Positions 28,042 through 36,295 of a DNA stretch of 64,000 nt are shown in pieces; position 1 is the stretch's first letter; each line of letters begins with the position of its first letter. A program made the translations under genes and the position numbers. Below the pieces are notes generated by a model. That model was not told the DNA's origin. It ran no database searches and saw only the letters and a program-made list of their open reading frames with translations. The stretch is from CAIWHR01 sp963726765 (GTDB lineage Bacteria; Pseudomonadota; Gammaproteobacteria; Burkholderiales; Casimicrobiaceae): the NCBI GenBank assembly GCA_963726765.1, contig CAVSDH010000006.1, positions 434,001 through 498,000 on the forward strand, in the 5' to 3' direction.

Positions 28042-28451
28042 ACGGGATCCCCTCGCGCCCGAAGGCACCGCGTTTACACATCCGCTTCGACAAGTGGTTG
28101 TGGGCAGCACGCTTCTACCGGACGCGCAGCCTTGCCATGCACGCGATCGTCGCCGGACAGGCGCGAATCGGCGGTGCGCGCGTGAAGCCGGCGCAGGGCG
28201 TGCGAACCGGCGATTCCGTGACCGTCCGCCGCCGGGGAATCGTCGTCGAAGTTGTGGTGGTCGCGCTATCCGACCGGCGCGGCTCGGCAACGGATGCGGC
28301 ACGTCTCTATCGGGAGACGCAGGCGAGCATTGCGGCGCGCGATGCGGAGGGAGTCTCCCGGCGCCAGGCCGATGCCGCGCATCCGCGCTTTGCCGAGAGA
28401 CCGACCAAGCGCGATCGACGCAAACTCGAAGATTTCCTCAACGAGCCTTAG
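28028..28451 (+). CDS. hslR: Heat-shock ribosome-associated protein Hsp15 (S4 domain), one frameshift
   Basis: The conserved S4 domain (RFDKWLWAARFYRTRSLA, then GGARVKPAQGVRTGD) has no normal start codon in its own frame. In a neighbouring frame an ATG at 28028, overlapping the PaiB-like stop, gives MTSAERDPLAPEGTA. Removing one T near 28074 joins the two as EGTALHIRFDKWLWAARF and yields 140 residues, the Hsp15 length. Hsp15 rescues stalled 50S subunits carrying nascent chains after heat shock. The basic C-terminal tail (RPTKRDRRKLEDF) is typical. It is in one run with hslO. Confidence 0.82.
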
Positions 28452-28621
28452 CAGAGGTTCAGCGCGCCGAGGTCGAGCAGAAGATCGGGGTTCTGGTAGC
28501 CGCGCCAGATGGCCCACGCGACGAGCGCGGCAATCAGCAGGCCGATCGAGTGCCACACGCGCCGCGGCACGCGGGCGAAACTGCGCGGCCAGGGAAACGG
28601 GTCGATGGGGAATGGGGCCAT
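28448..28621 (-). CDS. Small single-helix membrane protein
   Basis: A 57-residue protein from the ATG at 28621 (MAPFPIDPFPW), with one helix around VWHSIGLLIAALVAWAIW and the ending GYQNPDLLLDLGALNLC. I recall similar short proteins with this NPDLLLDLG ending in betaproteobacteria, but no function. It converges with hslR, overlapping by 4 bases. Confidence 0.6.
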   Translation of the reverse strand: MAPFPIDPFPWPRSFARVPRRVWHSIGLLIAALVAWAIWRGYQNPDLLLDLGALNLC

Positions 28622-28791
28622 CAGGCGAGGATACGCGCACGCAGCGTGAATCGCCACGCAGTGAACCGCGCTGGCGCGCGTCGCAACGGCAACGCGCCGG
28701 CGGGCGAACAGCCCGCCTCGCTTTCTGTGAAATGCCGGTGTCGACTCTTCGGCCCATCACTCGACGGGTCGGCCCAGCCGGGGCGGCACTT

Positions 28792-29814
28792 CTAGGCGCG
28801 CGCGGATGCGTCGACTGCCTGGTTCAGCATCGCCACCGGCAGCTGCGGCAGGACGCTGTGCTCGCGCATGGTTGCCATGATCGAGCTGAAGTCGGCCGCC
28901 GTACGCACGTTGGCGATCGGCTTGGCGAGCAGGTTGACCGCACGTCCGCTGACGATCAGCGGCAGGTTTTCCGGCAGCGCGGAGCGCAGCGAGCGAATTT
29001 CCTGGCCGGCGATCTTGCCCGAGATTCCGCGATCGAACAGAAGCACGACCAGGGCGACCTTGTAGGCATCCGCAGCGCCGGCAATCTCCTGCGCCGGCAC
29101 GCCTGCGCCAAGCGTCAGGCAGTTGATGCCATCCGTGAACAGCAGCAACTCGAGGATCGCAAGTCCGAGCTGGTTGGGATCGTTGGGCGGCGTCGCGAGC
29201 AGGATCTGGCGGGCATCGCGCGTCGGGCGAACGAGCCTCGTCACGTCGCGCAGCAAACGCTGCGCGAGATCGGCAAAGCGCAATTCCTGAAAATTCTGCA
29301 TCTCTCCCCGGACAACGCGCTCGTGCACCGCCTCGTTCAGCGGAATCAGCGTCGATTCGAGGAATTTGCGGAGCCCCTGTCCGACGAGGAGCTTGGAAAG
29401 GTGGTTCTGCAGCTCGCCGACACGATGCGCACCCAGCAGCTTGACGGCAGTTTCGATTTCGCTCGGCAGCGGCGCCGGTGCCTCGACGGCGAGGCCCATC
29501 ATCGACTGCAGGGCGGATTCGGCGAGAGGAACGACCGCGCCGGCTCGCCAGCCTTCCGAGAGGAGCTGCTTGATGAGCTTGAGCCGGGCGACCTGGTCGG
29601 ATGGGTAGACCCGGTCCCCGAATGCGTCGCGCAGCGGCGCTGGAAAGCCATAGCGGCGCTGCCACATGTAGAGCTGCTCGCGCCGCAATCCGGTAATCCG
29701 GACCACTTCGCGTATGTGCGCGTTGGCGCGGGATTCCACCAGACCTTCGCGCGGCTCGACCACTATCGCGGCTTGCTCGTTCCGCCTCGTCGGTGCCTTG
29801 ATCAGGATGCCCAT
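28792..29814 (-). CDS. MerR family regulator with B12-binding-fold domain
   Basis: A 340-residue protein in three parts. A MerR winged helix comes first (ANAHIREVVRITGLRREQL, then WQRRYGFPAPLR), followed by a helical cap-like region (about residues 120-215) and a Rossmann-like domain (LATPPNDPNQLGLAILELLL to LVVLLFDRG). This is the LitR/CarH layout, in which adenosylcobalamin acts as a light or ligand sensor. Here the usual E/D-x-H-xxG cobalamin motif reads N-D-P-N-Q-L-G, with no histidine, so cobalamin binding is doubtful. An AGGGGAAAG Shine-Dalgarno precedes the ATG at 29814. It diverges from the 566-residue gene across a 397-base gap. Confidence 0.82.
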   Translation of the reverse strand: MGILIKAPTRRNEQAAIVVEPREGLVESRANAHIREVVRITGLRREQLYMWQRRYGFPAPLRDAFGDRVYPSDQVARLKLIKQLLSEGWRAGAVVPLAESALQSMMGLAVEAPAPLPSEIETAVKLLGAHRVGELQNHLSKLLVGQGLRKFLESTLIPLNEAVHERVVRGEMQNFQELRFADLAQRLLRDVTRLVRPTRDARQILLATPPNDPNQLGLAILELLLFTDGINCLTLGAGVPAQEIAGAADAYKVALVVLLFDRGISGKIAGQEIRSLRSALPENLPLIVSGRAVNLLAKPIANVRTAADFSSIMATMREHSVLPQLPVAMLNQAVDASARA

Positions 29815-30211
29815 CGTCGTCTTTCCCCTGCTCTTTGCGTCAAATTCCGCGTGCATTTTGTGCTGCACAAGTATATCGGAGGCTCGGCATCGGAAGCCAA
29901 ACCCGTCAATGGGCGCCCGCTCGCAGCGGACTGTCCCGTGCTGCAAGCTCCGCTTCTCTGTGCAGCACGTGGCGTACCATGCACGATGCGTGCCAGCAAC
30001 CGTGGACGCCTATTGCCGGTGTGCCGACTTTGGGTGATCATCGAGGTCGTCGCGGCCGCGGTTTTTCAAGGCGTTGGCGAAGGTTCCCGGGGTCCGGGCG
30101 AAGAGGCCGCCCCGTCCAAATCGCCAATTTCGGTATCCGGTTGAAGTTTCGCGGACGCCGCGCCGGCGATGCGCCGATGCTCGCTCAAGGACCCCGTCGC
30201 AATCCCGCCCG
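29815..30211. other. Divergent intergenic region with repeated GTGCTGCA-like sites
   Basis: This gap of about 400 bases between the MerR-type regulator and the 566-residue gene holds no convincing gene. It contains the palindrome at 29858-29870 and two related copies (GTGCTGCAAG at 29938-29947 and TGTGCAGCAC at 29959-29968). It also contains a separate GCACG-ATG-CGTGC inverted repeat at 29981-29993. The remainder, 29994-30211, shows no feature I can support. Confidence 0.5.
29858..29870. promoter_or_regulatory. Palindrome TTGTGC-T-GCACAA, candidate operator
   Basis: A perfect 6-bp inverted repeat with one central base, 44 bases upstream of the MerR-type ATG. MerR proteins bind such dyads between -35 and -10, often at their own promoters. 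Two degenerate copies follow at 29938 and 29959. Confidence 0.5.
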
Positions 30212-31913
30212 ATGTTCGGCCTAGGCAAAGACCATAGGGATCCCCTCGCGGACGCGAAGTCGGCGCAGCGCTGGTTCGCCTCGCTGCCCGAAAACGACTC
30301 GCAGGCCGTGGAGCGCGACGTTCTCGCGGCCCTCGCCCGCCTGACCGAGCGTGACGCTCGACTTTCGCCGCAAGGGCTCGAGGCAGTCTTTCGCGTCGAC
30401 ATGGAGGCGCGGAGCCTGCGCGGTTCGCTCACCGCGCAATATCTCGAGCACGCGAGCCGCTCGCCGACGATAGAGAATCAGCTCTGGCAGTCGATGTCCG
30501 ACCTCTCCCAGGGTTTCCTCGCATGCTACGGCGCGTTCGCCGGCGAAGTCGCCCGCCATGCGCAAAGCAACAAGTGGCAGGCGCTGCTGCCGGAGCTCAT
30601 CGCGCGGCAGATCATGCACCTCGGCTTCGACGCCAAGATCCGACTGTTCCGATACGAACAGTGGATCCCGGCGAAATGGGCCGAGCTGCACGCGCTGTTC
30701 GGGCATGCGTGCTCGCGGCAGATCGAGCGGCACACGTTTGTCTCGGATCCCGGCGGAGACACGACGACGGTCGAGCACGAATACGTCGTCGCCCTGGTCC
30801 TGCACCTCGTCAATTCGGGGAACATCACCCCCAGGCATCTCGACTGGGTGACCGGCCACCTCAACGATTGGTGCAAGACGCTCCGGCTCGCGCTCGAGCC
30901 GTCGACGGTCACCTCGTTCTATGTCGACCTCGGAAGTCGCGCGGGCCTGCGTCGGCGCACGCCCGGACCGCTGGAGGGACACGTGCTCTTTCTCGACACC
31001 CGCCCGCTGCATGCGCTGCTGCTGCAGAACGTAGCGGTCCTGGAACAGATGATCCAGGGCCAGCCGGTGTCGGAGAAGACGGGGCGACGCAACGAGCAGC
31101 TGGCGCTCGTGCGCAAGCTCGCGTCACAGGTCGATCCCGAGTTCAAGCCGTTTGCCCGTCGCGGCGAGCGCACGTCCGCCGCGGGAACCGTCGATGCGAT
31201 CGTCGGATTCGCGAAGATCGCGAGCTATCTGCACGACGGCGTTCGGCGTACGCCGCCGGCAGGTGCTCCGGCGAAGAGCTTCGGCAGCGCCATGGAGCTC
31301 GCGGTCTTCGGTCATTCGCGCCGCGAACCGGATCCCAAGGTCGAACAGGCGCAGCGCCAGCTCGAGAGCTTTCTGGCCGCGGGGGGGCCATGGGAAGTGA
31401 AGGACGTCAGCCAGACCGGATTCCGGCTTCTCGCGCCCATGAGCATCGCCAACTGCCGTCACGCTGGGCACGCTGGTGGCGATGCGGCCGCATGGTCAGC
31501 CCATCTGGGCGCTCGGCATCGTGCGCAGGATTCGCCGGCTCACGTCGGATCGCGCGGAAATCGGCCTGCAGGTGATCGCGGATTCGATCTCCGGCGTCGA
31601 CCTCGTGGAGCAGCAGAAGCCCATGGACGACGGCATTACGGTCGACGGCGAGGCGCCGACGATCAATGGTCGCACCATTCCAAGCCTTTGCCTGTCGCTG
31701 CGCAAGCGCGACAGCGCGTCGCCCGTCCAGTCGCTGATCATGCCGGCCACCGACTATCAGCCCGGCCGACGATTCAAGATGCAATCGCCGGAGTCCCTTC
31801 GTGCCATCCGGCTTGGCCGCCTGCTGGAAAGGCAGCCGGACTGGACCTGGACCGCCGTCGAACCCTTCGACCGGCCGGTCGCGTCCGCCGTCGGCGGCGC
31901 AACGCACGGCTGA
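30212..31913 (+). CDS. Conserved hypothetical protein, possible C-terminal PilZ-like domain, one frameshift
   Basis: Two frames join at 31451-31460. Removing one T gives the segment IANAVTLGTLVAMRPHGQPI and a 566-residue protein from the ATG at 30212. The N-terminal 400 residues are mostly helical and soluble, with no signal peptide. The C-terminal part starts with WEVKDVSQTGFRLLAP and continues VRRIRRLTSDRAEIGLQVI, a strand pattern that recalls PilZ domains (D-S-x-x-G-x-R) used to bind c-di-GMP. The RxxxR part of a true PilZ site is not clear. I do not recognise a named family. The acyl-CoA synthetase gene follows 10 bases later. Confidence 0.6.
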
Positions 31914-31923
31914 TCGAGCACGC

Positions 31924-33651
31924 ATGCCCGTCGACCGTTACGCTGAGATCTATCGCGCGTATCGGTGGGAAGTTCCGCCGGCGTTCTCGATCGCGGAGTG
32001 GTGCTGCGGCCGCTGGGCATCCGACCGCACGCGCTTCGCGCTTTACTGGGAGGACGAATCCGGCGCGACCGCGGCCTACACCTACTGGGATCTGGAACAA
32101 CAGGCGAATCGCCTCGCGAACTCGCTGTCGACGCTAGGCGTGGCGCGCGGCGACAAGGTAGCGCTCATTCTTCCGCAACGCCCCGAAACCGTCGTCGCGC
32201 ACATCGCGATCAACCGCGTTGGCGCGGTCGCCGTGCCCCTGTCGTTCCTGTTCGGGCCGGATGCCCTTCAATACCGCCTCACGGACTCGGAATCCAGGGT
32301 CGCGTTCGTGGATCCGCAGTCGCTGCCGAACCTGTCCGAGATCCGCGGCAACTGCCCCCTCCTGGCGAGCGTCGTCGGCGTCGCCGGCGCGCGGGAGGCC
32401 TGGATCACTCCGTGGGAGACACTGCAGGAGAACGGATCGCGGAATTTCACGCCCGTCCCGAGCGCGGCCGCCGATCCCGCCTTTCTCGTCTACACCAGCG
32501 GGACGACCGGTCCGCCGAAAGGCGCGCTGATGCCCCAGCAGTGCCTCATCGGCAACCTGCCCGGCTTCATCCATTCGCACGACGGCTTTCCGCGGCCGGG
32601 CGACGTGTTCTGGTCGCCCGCGGACTGGGCATGGACCGGCGGTCTCATGGACGCGCTCCTGCCCACTCTGTATTTCGGCCAGCCGATCGTCGGGTACCGC
32701 GGCCGGTTCGACCCCGAACGCGCCTTCGCGCTGATCGAGAAATACGGCATTCGCAACACCTTCCTGTTTCCGACGGCGCTCAAGATGATGATGAAGGCGT
32801 TCGCGCGGCCGAGGGAACGCTTCGACATCGACCTCCGCTCGATCATGAGCGCGGGGGAAGCGGTCGGCACCGCGGTGTTCGAATGGGCCGGAGAGGCGCT
32901 GGGCGTCACCATCAACGAGATGTTTGGCCAGACAGAGATGAACTACATCGTCGGCAACTCGCATGAGCTGTGGCCCGCGCGGCCGGGCTCGATGGGACGC
33001 CCGTACCCCGGGCACCGGATCGCCGTCATCGACGACGACGGCAACGAGACGGACGGCGAGGCGATCGGCGAAGTCGCCGTCAACCGTTTCGCGCCCGATG
33101 GGACCCGCGACCCCGTGTTCTTCCTCGAATACTTCCGAAACCCCGAGGGCACGGCGAAGAAGTACAGCGGCGACTGGTGCCGCACCGGCGACCTCGCGAA
33201 ACGCGACGCCGACGGATATCTCTGGTATCAGGGTCGCGCCGACGACATGTTCAAGGCGGCCGGCTACCGGATCGGACCGTCGGAAATCGAGAATTGCCTC
33301 GTACGGCATCCGGCAGTCGCCAATGCCGCCGTGGTGCCGTCGCCGGACGAAACGCGCGGAAACGTGGTCAAGGCGTTTATCGTGCTCTCTGCGGAACATG
33401 CGCCGACGGCCGCGCTCGAGGAGGATATCCGGCAGCACGTGCGGAAATTTCTCGCGCCCTATGAGTACCCGAAGGAGATCGAATTCATCGACGCCCTGCC
33501 GATGACGACGACGGGCAAGGTTCAGCGGCGGGTGTTGCGGGAGCGCGAGGCGCGGCGCAAGGCGGCTGGGCGGACGATCAGCGCGGAACGCCAGTCGGGG
33601 TCCGTCCCTCCGGTCTCTCCCGCAGCCGCACGAGAAACTCGCGATGGGTGA
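31924..33651 (+). CDS. AMP-binding acyl-CoA synthetase (acetyl/medium-chain type)
   Basis: A 575-residue ANL-superfamily enzyme. The P-loop-like motif YTSGTTGPPKGAL is at about residue 193, followed by the A5 region EMFGQTEMNYIVGN, the A7 region GDWCRTGDLAKRD, the A8 hinge YQGRADDMFKAAGYRIGP, and the catalytic lysine in TTTGKVQRRVLRE. It forms an acyl-adenylate and then an acyl-CoA; the substrate cannot be fixed from sequence. There is no signal peptide. Its last 74 bases overlap the convergent exosortase-associated gene, which is unusually long. Confidence 0.9.
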   Translation: MPVDRYAEIYRAYRWEVPPAFSIAEWCCGRWASDRTRFALYWEDESGATAAYTYWDLEQQANRLANSLSTLGVARGDKVALILPQRPETVVAHIAINRVGAVAVPLSFLFGPDALQYRLTDSESRVAFVDPQSLPNLSEIRGNCPLLASVVGVAGAREAWITPWETLQENGSRNFTPVPSAAADPAFLVYTSGTTGPPKGALMPQQCLIGNLPGFIHSHDGFPRPGDVFWSPADWAWTGGLMDALLPTLYFGQPIVGYRGRFDPERAFALIEKYGIRNTFLFPTALKMMMKAFARPRERFDIDLRSIMSAGEAVGTAVFEWAGEALGVTINEMFGQTEMNYIVGNSHELWPARPGSMGRPYPGHRIAVIDDDGNETDGEAIGEVAVNRFAPDGTRDPVFFLEYFRNPEGTAKKYSGDWCRTGDLAKRDADGYLWYQGRADDMFKAAGYRIGPSEIENCLVRHPAVANAAVVPSPDETRGNVVKAFIVLSAEHAPTAALEEDIRQHVRKFLAPYEYPKEIEFIDALPMTTTGKVQRRVLREREARRKAAGRTISAERQSGSVPPVSPAAARETRDG

Positions 33652-34180
33652 GGACCCAGGTGACGGCAGGGACCACCGACGGCAGGATGAGCGACCCGAA
33701 CTGGAACCCGAAGGCGATCACCTCGCGCTGCCACGCGGTGAAACCGGTCTGCGAGGCCACCAGCGGTCCTGACGTGATCGCCACGTTCTTCAGGAAGTCC
33801 GCCAGCACGCCCCAGGCGATGAACGGAATCTGCACGGCGTAGCCGATCGCGAGCGTCCGCGGCCACCGCGGCACGCGCGCCGCCAGCACCAGCGCCGCGT
33901 AGAGGGGCCACCCGAACGAGTAGAGAAGGCCGTCCACGTCGACCGTGATGCGCGCGGACGCGCCGAGCGCCGCGCCCGGCTTGAGCGACGTGGCGATCGT
34001 GAACGTCGAGGCATTTTGCTCGACCGCCGTCACGAGATCGGAAAGTCCCGCATGCGCGACGGCGGCGACGACGAGCTTCACCGGCCACAAAAGGAGCGGC
34101 GCGCCGAAATACCAGACGGCAAAAGCGGCCGGCAGCCACGCGAACACCTGCAGCACGAAGCGTCCGAGCGGCGCCTGCAT
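33578..34180 (-). CDS. Exosortase H-associated membrane protein
   Basis: A 200-residue inner-membrane protein from the ATG at 34180, with hydrophobic segments near residues 9-35, 75-100, 105-130 and 150-175. It directly follows the exosortase H gene (5-base gap), which is the usual place for the partner protein of XrtH systems. The central periplasmic stretch (ASTFTIATSLKPGAALGA) is soluble. A function beyond the association is not established. It shares 74 bases at its 3' end with the convergent synthetase gene. Confidence 0.75.
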   Translation of the reverse strand: MQAPLGRFVLQVFAWLPAAFAVWYFGAPLLLWPVKLVVAAVAHAGLSDLVTAVEQNASTFTIATSLKPGAALGASARITVDVDGLLYSFGWPLYAALVLAARVPRWPRTLAIGYAVQIPFIAWGVLADFLKNVAITSGPLVASQTGFTAWQREVIAFGFQFGSLILPSVVPAVTWVLTHREFLVRLRERPEGRTPTGVPR

Positions 34181-34185
34181 CGCGA

Positions 34186-34692
34186 TCAGCCCGGAACGGC
34201 CGCCGGCGTCGTGCGGACGCCGGGCATGGTCCGCACCCAGAGCAGCCACACGATCAGCACGTCGAGCATGATCAGCGCCTGCCAGACGTACAGGTGCGCC
34301 CACTGGAACACGTCGATGTTCCACTGACCGATGTAGAACAGGCTGATCACGCGAATCACGTTGAGTCCCTGGACGGCGAGAATGCCCGCGACGAGGCCGA
34401 GAAACCGGTGCTTCCATGGCGCCGGAAACGCGAGAATCGCCGCCACCAGGACGATTGTCGCCTCGACGCCATTGCACCCGGCTTCGATGGACACCGCGAA
34501 TCCGTTGGCCGTGCTCTGCAGCACCTTGCCGGTCGCGATCACGTTGGAGTCGAAAAACGTGACGAGCCTGGCGCTCAGCGCGGCAAGCGTGTTGGTCCAG
34601 GGCACGACAAAGTACTCCTGCGCCCATGGCGTCAGCTCGGCGCCGAAAAGGACCGCCTGCAAAACCAGGAAACGGACGAAGAAGCGAATCAC
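34186..34692 (-). CDS. xrtH: Exosortase H (protein-sorting transpeptidase)
   Basis: A 168-residue multi-helix protein with the exosortase catalytic set: Cys73 in IEAGCNGVEA, Arg114 in LNVIRVISLF and His133 in WAHLYVWQ. It is short, as XrtH is (about 170 residues). XrtH cleaves proteins carrying an IPTL-xx-WG C-terminal sorting signal and passes them to the cell surface, from family knowledge. No such substrate is seen in this window, so targets must lie elsewhere. It is transcribed as a pair with the downstream membrane protein. Confidence 0.88.
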   Translation of the reverse strand: MIRFFVRFLVLQAVLFGAELTPWAQEYFVVPWTNTLAALSARLVTFFDSNVIATGKVLQSTANGFAVSIEAGCNGVEATIVLVAAILAFPAPWKHRFLGLVAGILAVQGLNVIRVISLFYIGQWNIDVFQWAHLYVWQALIMLDVLIVWLLWVRTMPGVRTTPAAVPG

Positions 34693-34861
34693 GGTCGATG
34701 ATTCTACGGCAGATTGGCGTGGCCGGGCCTTCGCGAGCCGGCGCGGGAGTCTTCGTGTGTCGACGGGTTAACATACGGGGCGAAGGTGCGGCCGACCGGT
34801 GAACGCGTCGGCCCTGCGCCGGCGACAGCCGGTCGCGGCTTCTTCCGCCCACGCTTGCGCA

Positions 34862-36280
34862 ATGCTCTTCAACAGTTACGACTACCTGCTGTGGTTCCTC
34901 CCCGGGACGGTCGCCGTCTTCTTTCTACTGGGACGGCGCCCGTTCGCCGCGCAGGCATGGCTTACCGTCGCGTCATTGCTCTTCTATGGCTGGTGGAACC
35001 CGGCGCACCTGCCGCTGATTCTCGGCAGCATCGTCTTCAACTTCGCCATCGCGCAATGGCTGCGCACCGGCGCGCGGCGCGCGGTACTGGCGTTCGGCAT
35101 TGCGGCCAACCTCGCGCTGCTCGGCGTGTTCAAGTACGCCGATTTCTTCGCGACCAACGCGGCGCGCCTCGCCGGCGACGCACCCCGGCTTCTCCATCTG
35201 GCGCTGCCGCTCGGCATCAGCTTCTTCACGTTCACGCAGATCGCGTATCTGGTCGACGTGCATCGACGCAGGGCGCAGGAGCCCGCGTTCGTCAACTATG
35301 CACTGTTCGTGACGTTCTTCCCGCACCTGCTCGCGGGGCCGATCCTGCATCACAGCGAGATGATGCCGCAGTTCGCGGAATCGTCGAACAAGCGGCCGCA
35401 GTGGGACAACCTCGCCAGCGGATTGTTCCTGCTGACGATCGGGCTCGCGAAGAAGGTGTTGATCGCCGACATGCTGGCGCCGATCGCGGATGCCGGCTTC
35501 GGCGCGCCGTCGGCGTTGAGCGCGCCAGCGGCGTGGCTTTCGGTGCTTGCGTACACACTGCAGATCTATTTCGACTTTTCCGGGTACACCGACATGGCGT
35601 TGGGTGCCGCGCGCCTGTTCAACATCAGGATGCCGATCAACTTCGACTCGCCGTACCGCGCCGCGAACATTCGCGAATTCTGGAACCGCTGGCACATCAC
35701 GCTCTCGCGATTTCTGCGCGAATACCTGTACGTTCCGCTCGGCGGCAACCGCCGAGGCGAGTTCCGGACCGCCGCGAACGTGCTCGCGACGTTTCTGCTG
35801 GGTGGTCTCTGGCACGGGGCCGCGTGGACCTTTGTCATCTGGGGACTGCTCCACGGCCTCGCCGTCGTGGTGTGCCGCGGATGGGGCCGGCTCGGAATTG
35901 CGCTGCCGCGCGGGCTCGCGTGGGCCATCACGTTCCTGTTCGTGATGACGACATGGGTGTTCTTCCGCGCGACTTCGCTCGAATCCGCGCTCGCGATGCT
36001 GCGTGCCATGGCCGGATTGAACGCGTCGGCGACGGCGACGACTCTCGCGTGGATGGCCGGAATTCAGGCGGGCGTCGGCAACGCGCTCGCGGTTCCGCCT
36101 GCATGGGTGCCGATTCCCTGGGCGATCGCGCTCCTGGTCGTGTGGCAGCGCCGGAATTCGAACGCGCTCGCGTCGAGATTTGAGCCCACTTTCGCGCATG
36201 GCATGTTCGTGACTCTCGCCCTGCCGATCTGCGTGCTGCAGCTCGCCCGCGTTACGCCGTTCCTCTATTTCAATTTCTGA
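34862..36280 (+). CDS. MBOAT family O-acyltransferase
   Basis: A 472-residue polytopic protein from the ATG at 34862 (MLFNSYDYLLWFLPG, the typical AlgI/DltB-like opening). The conserved region YFDFSGYTDMALG, then FWNRWHITLSRFLREYLY, and the catalytic-histidine segment LGGLWHGAAWTFV identify MBOAT acyltransferases that O-acetylate surface polysaccharides. It is followed by the SGNH/AlgX-like gene after 15 bases, the usual AlgI-AlgJ/X type pair. The acceptor glycan is unknown, and no polysaccharide synthesis cluster adjoins. Confidence 0.92.
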   Translation: MLFNSYDYLLWFLPGTVAVFFLLGRRPFAAQAWLTVASLLFYGWWNPAHLPLILGSIVFNFAIAQWLRTGARRAVLAFGIAANLALLGVFKYADFFATNAARLAGDAPRLLHLALPLGISFFTFTQIAYLVDVHRRRAQEPAFVNYALFVTFFPHLLAGPILHHSEMMPQFAESSNKRPQWDNLASGLFLLTIGLAKKVLIADMLAPIADAGFGAPSALSAPAAWLSVLAYTLQIYFDFSGYTDMALGAARLFNIRMPINFDSPYRAANIREFWNRWHITLSRFLREYLYVPLGGNRRGEFRTAANVLATFLLGGLWHGAAWTFVIWGLLHGLAVVVCRGWGRLGIALPRGLAWAITFLFVMTTWVFFRATSLESALAMLRAMAGLNASATATTLAWMAGIQAGVGNALAVPPAWVPIPWAIALLVVWQRRNSNALASRFEPTFAHGMFVTLALPICVLQLARVTPFLYFNF

Positions 36281-36295
36281 TTCCGGCGCTCCGCG

